Positions 60,463 through 64,000 of a stretch of DNA of 64,000 nt are shown here, piece after piece. A program made the position numbers and the translations under genes. The stretch is from NCBI GenBank assembly GCA_004026145.2, contig CP034989.1, positions 1,821,134-1,885,133 of the forward strand, given 5' to 3'. Every line of letters begins with the position of its first letter. Positions within the stretch are counted from its first letter, which is position 1. This DNA comes from Takifugu bimaculatus. Its lineage: Eukaryota; Chordata; Actinopteri; Tetraodontiformes; Tetraodontidae. The notes beneath the pieces were generated by a model, which was not told where the DNA came from, searched no databases, and saw nothing but the letters and a program-made list of their open reading frames with translations.

Positions 60463-63400
60463 ATGGAGGAGCTGTTCCTCAGCTCGGCCCAGGGCGACTC
60501 CAGCCTGGCTCTGCCGGCCGAACCCGCCCGCAGATCCGCCACCAAAGTCGGTCCGAAGGAGCGGAGCGTCCGCGTCCAGCAACAGGTCCAGCTGACGATG
60601 GCGCGGAGGGCTCGAAAAAGTTCTGCAAACGGTAAAAGTTGTGTTTTTAAACTCAAGAACCGCTTCGATAACAAAACTCGAGCTGATCATTCAGCTGTCA
60701 CCCGGACCAAACGCGCAGTCCTGGAGGAATTTGTGCCTCAAAGTCGTGCTGGTTTAACTGGTTCCTTCAGTTTCATTCATTGTAGAAGGTTCTGCCGGAG
60801 ACGGATGAGTCTGTATCAGTCGCGCCACGTTTCCTGATTAGAGCAGCAGCTGTAACTTTACACTCCAACAAAACCCCCTGGACTCGTTTCAGGTGGTTTC
60901 CACTTTCAGAAGAGCCGAGCCAAAAGCTTCGATGATACAGAAACACTTTTACAAACCGCAAAGGTATAAAACACAAACACACACACACAAACACACTTTC
61001 TCTGCAGTAGCTCGATTCTCTCTTTCATGATCCGATTTCTGGCGTTGTCCGATTATCCAAGTGTAAACGTCATGTAAAATACAGCATTTATCCTAATGGG
61101 AAATCGGACGCACGTGCAGAGACTCTCAGACTTAGACTAGACTTTATTGATCCCTTGGCATGACTCCCTCAGGGAAATTTGTAATACCAGCAGCAAATTA
61201 TAAGAACAAAAGAGCAGAAACATGAATGACAACATGAATTAAATAATGTTAAAAAAAAAAAAAGATAAAGCACAAACAATGAGAGGACAACAATGAAGCA
61301 TGACACTAGCATATAGCCTATTAGCAGCTTTATTAGCTCCTACATTGGCACAGCTAGCGCTAGGAGACGTCGGCACGTTCGACACGAAGGTTTTGGAAAT
61401 AACAGGAGGTTTTCTGCTGTTCCTGATTGAAATGGACTAAATCATTTCTGAATCCCTTTTATTTGGTCCTCGTGATTCACAGGGGAGCGATTTGGGCATC
61501 GTCAACCTCTCGTTCTCCAGCAGCCAAGTTCGAAAACCATCCAGACGGGTGGAAGTTTCTCCGCCAGTGACCCCGGGATTCGCCTGTTTCAGCGGTACCC
61601 CCCTTCAGGGGACCTACACCCACCCGGGGCTCCATTGGTCCCACAGGTCGGCCGCTCTGTCGCACGACTCCTTTCATTCGGACTCATTTCGGCGCTGCGC
61701 CTTCCCCGAGGCAACCGTGAGGTCACCTGTGTCCGCGCGACCTTCCGAGAGCTTCCACGGAAGGTCGCTGCAGTTTTCGAACTCTGTCCAGCAGAGCGCG
61801 AAGTCTGGATCCCAGAGGAGTTTCAGGCAGGAGAGAATTGCTGCACAGGGACAAACCGGTGAGGTCAGACTCGGCGCCGTCTGTCCCGACAGAAGCCCGG
61901 CCTGGTCGGCTCAGGTCCGGAGGGAGCGCCGCGACCTCCGCACGACGGCGCTGCGCCAAGCTTCGTTCCCTGGCGTGGAGACGGATGGGTGGACCCCGCT
62001 GGAGGAACCAAGCGTGCACCAGCTCCACACCCAGGAGGTCCCCCCAAGGTAAGATGGAGCTTTTACCCTTTTATTGGCCTCGTTTTGGGCCGTCTGGGGT
62101 CATTTCATCGCCGTTTCCTCACACAGGAAGTCGGAGAACAAGCTGCCGGAGATGACGGTGGAGAGAGCCGTGAGCCTGCTGAGCAACGGCGATGAAGACA
62201 CGCTCCTGCGCGCTGCCAGCCACATCCAAACATGCTGTTTTAGGAGTGCAGACACTAAAAAGACCGTACGTTAAGGTTCTTTTTTTTTGTCTAAAACGTC
62301 CATTTCACCTCAAAGTCTGGTGAACTAGCAGGCGAAGTGTTCCGAACCAGCCGAATCACTGATATCAGTCGGAAGCTAGCAAACGTAGCCACAGTAAAGT
62401 GACTTTATTGGCTGCGGTTTGGGGATGGTCAATGATTACAGAGCAGCCCAAAGGCCATCATCTGTCAATCAGTAATCCGCTCTGCGCTGCAGGTTTATTT
62501 CCTCCGGGGGATTGAGAAGCTGGTGCGCCTCCTCCGCAGCGACAGCGAGAGCGTCCAGCGCGTCGCCGCCGGGGCCCTCCGCAATGTCGTTTACCAAAGT
62601 GGCGAGAACAAGATGGAGGTGAAGGAGAAAGGTGGCCTGGGCGCCATTTTGCAGGCGCTGAGGAGCAGCCGCGACGTGGAGACCCGGCGGGAACTGACCG
62701 GTCGGTTTTCTTTGCTGCTTGACTGTCCTCTCGGGACGCCGTGGTGAGCTCTCCCCCCTTTCTCCAGGGCTTTTGTGGAACCTGTCATCACATGACCTTC
62801 TGAAGGAGCCTCTCTCTGCAGAGGTGGTGTCTGTCCTCACCAAGTCGGTGCTGGTGCCCACGTCGGGCATTTCCGAGGGGGAGAACCCGAAAGACGACCT
62901 ACTGGCCGACGACGTGGCTTTTCACAACGCCACCGGCTGCCTACGGTAGGTTCTACCGGATTCTTGGCGTTAATTGATGTTTTTGTTCGTTTAGGATGAT
63001 TCCACAAATGTAATGACGCCGGAGTTGCTGCAGATCAGGGCCCGAAGCCTCTCGGCTCAGACCTTCCGTTCAAAGCTCGGCAGCATATTTTCTCGCTTGG
63101 ATGTGAAGACGCATCCTCGCTGTTTCTAAAGCAGCAGATGTCGGAGGCGCCGCTTCCCCGGCAACTGCAGCCAGATCAAATGAGTCAAATGCTGAATTAT
63201 TCATCAAGCGCTCTCCTCCCGCCGCTTGGATGAACTGAATTCACCCGGCCGCCAAGAACCCGGCCTTAAAAGTCAATAACGTGGAGAGGTTGAGCCGAAA
63301 ATACGGTTTCCTTTCAACGGTAACCGATGACGCGTGGTTGGTTCCAGGAACCTGAGTTCTGCCGGCCCAGATAGCAGGAAAGCGATGAAGGAGTGCGAGG

Positions 63401-64000
63401 ACCTCATCGACTCGCTGGTGTACTACGTCCGAGGAGCCATAGCCGACTACAAGACGGACGACGGGGTGAGATGACAACGACCCGCGCCCGAGGATTTCTC
63501 TGTGGATATTCGAGTTCTAAAAACGTGGGGGGTTAACGCGCTGGCGTCTGCTCTGAAGTCCACAGAGAACTGCGTCTGCATCCTGCACAACCTGTCCTAT
63601 CGGCTGGAGGACGAGCTCCCGAAGACGAACGTGCGAGTCCTCCGGGAGTCTCGACAGAACTTGGCTAACAGGCCGAGGGCCGTCGGCTGCTTCGCTCACC
63701 GCGGCACCAAGATCACAGAGGTAATCTGGCCATGCGATAATCCCCACCGACAGTACAAAGGACGCCCTCGTGCTGCGTTTAAGCGCAGTCTTCTCTGAAA
63801 TCTTCCCTTTAAACCTCGTGAACTCATCAAGAAAATTGTATAAACACTCGCAGAATCAATACTTTTTATTCCCCAGCATATGGAGGAACAGTGCCCCCTG
63901 CTGGAGGAAAAGTCCAACCCTCAGGGCACCGAGTGGCTGTGGAGCACCATCACTGTCCGGATGTACCTGTCTCTGCTAGCTCGCAGCGTGCGTCACCGCA
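60463..64000 (+). CDS. pkp2: Plakophilin 2, 5' part (truncated at window edge)
   Basis: Armadillo-repeat protein of desmosomes linking cadherins and desmoplakin to intermediate filaments, also found in the nucleus; important in heart. Exons read: 60463-60631, 60893-60963, 61483-62048, 62127-62265, 62493-62700, 62768-62945, 63348-63465, 63559-63720, 63877 to the edge. All phases agree. The head starts MEELFLSSAQGDSSLALP and includes RVQQQVQLTMARR, matching the RIQEQVQQTLARK segment of human PKP2. The large Ser/Arg-rich exon 3 is poorly conserved. Armadillo repeats begin at MTVERAVSLLS and include GALRNVVYQSGENKMEV, LLWNLSSHDLL, HNATGCLRNLSSAGPDSRKA, DSLVYYVRGAIADY and NCVCILHNLSYRLE. The last readable part is EEKSNPQGTEWLW and RMYLSLLARSVRH. 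The remaining repeats lie beyond 64000. Confidence 0.95.
61128..61290 (-). mobile_element. LINE 3'-end fragment in pkp2 intron 2
   Basis: TTAGACTAGACTTTATTGAT followed by a GGGAAATTTG segment resembles, in minus orientation, the AATAAAG-type 3' terminus of the LINE fragments at 24756 and 35653. Only about 160 bases remain and there is no coding capacity. Confidence 0.6.

Noticed and set aside
1..64000. CRISPR arrays, operons, prokaryotic or phage systems
   Set aside because: The window is intron-rich vertebrate DNA; the tandem repeats lack spacers and the genes are spliced.

Overview
This window is nuclear DNA from a vertebrate, almost certainly a ray-finned fish with a compact genome. Ten multi-exon protein-coding genes lie in 64 kb. 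Many introns are only 70-120 bases with clean GT-AG ends. There are teleost-type LINE 3' ends, fold-back repeats and long microsatellites. The compactness resembles a pufferfish, but the species is inferred, not shown. Exon boundaries below were read by eye from splice sites, reading-frame continuity and remembered protein families; no search was run.

Left to right: (1) 1149-3635 (+), a kit-ligand (stem cell factor) gene. (2) 5539-8851 (+), a 769-residue protein with a TIN2 (TINF2)-like N-terminal domain followed by 11 C2H2 zinc fingers. (3) 11533-16052 (-), ints13/asunder, Integrator subunit 13, in 17 coding exons with one apparent single-base frameshift. (4) 17261-26322 (+), ano6 (TMEM16F), with two candidate 5' ends and a 12-copy 41-bp minisatellite in an intron. 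(5) 30149-33022 (+), a diverged paralogue of the high-affinity choline transporter (SLC5A7/CHT1-like). (6) 34010-38561 (+), pwp1, a WD40 ribosome-biogenesis/chromatin protein, with a LINE fragment in intron 7. (7) 39371-40366 (+), mrpl42. (8) 41617-44207 (+), ube2n (Ubc13). (9) 52503-58133 (+), nudt4 (DIPP2). (10) 60463 to the right edge (+), the 5' part of pkp2 (plakophilin 2).

Nine genes point the same way; only ints13 is on the minus strand. It is divergent from ano6 (about 1.2 kb between start codons) and convergent with the zinc-finger gene. The human orthologues of eight of the ten genes (KITLG, INTS13, ANO6, PWP1, MRPL42, UBE2N, NUDT4, PKP2) are on chromosome 12, so this is a shuffled, compacted piece of that ancestral linkage group. 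The genes are unrelated housekeeping, signalling and membrane functions, not an operon-like system.

The gene-poor stretches are 1-1148, 3636-5538, 8852-11532, 26323-30148, 44208-52502 and 58134-60462. They hold UTRs, repeats and, before nudt4, about 6-8 kb with no recognisable gene that may carry regulatory elements. The most unusual items are the TINF2-domain/zinc-finger architecture, a 90-base stop-free in-frame intron in ints13, the ano6 intron minisatellite whose every unit resembles a 3' splice site, and fold-back repeats near two transcript ends.
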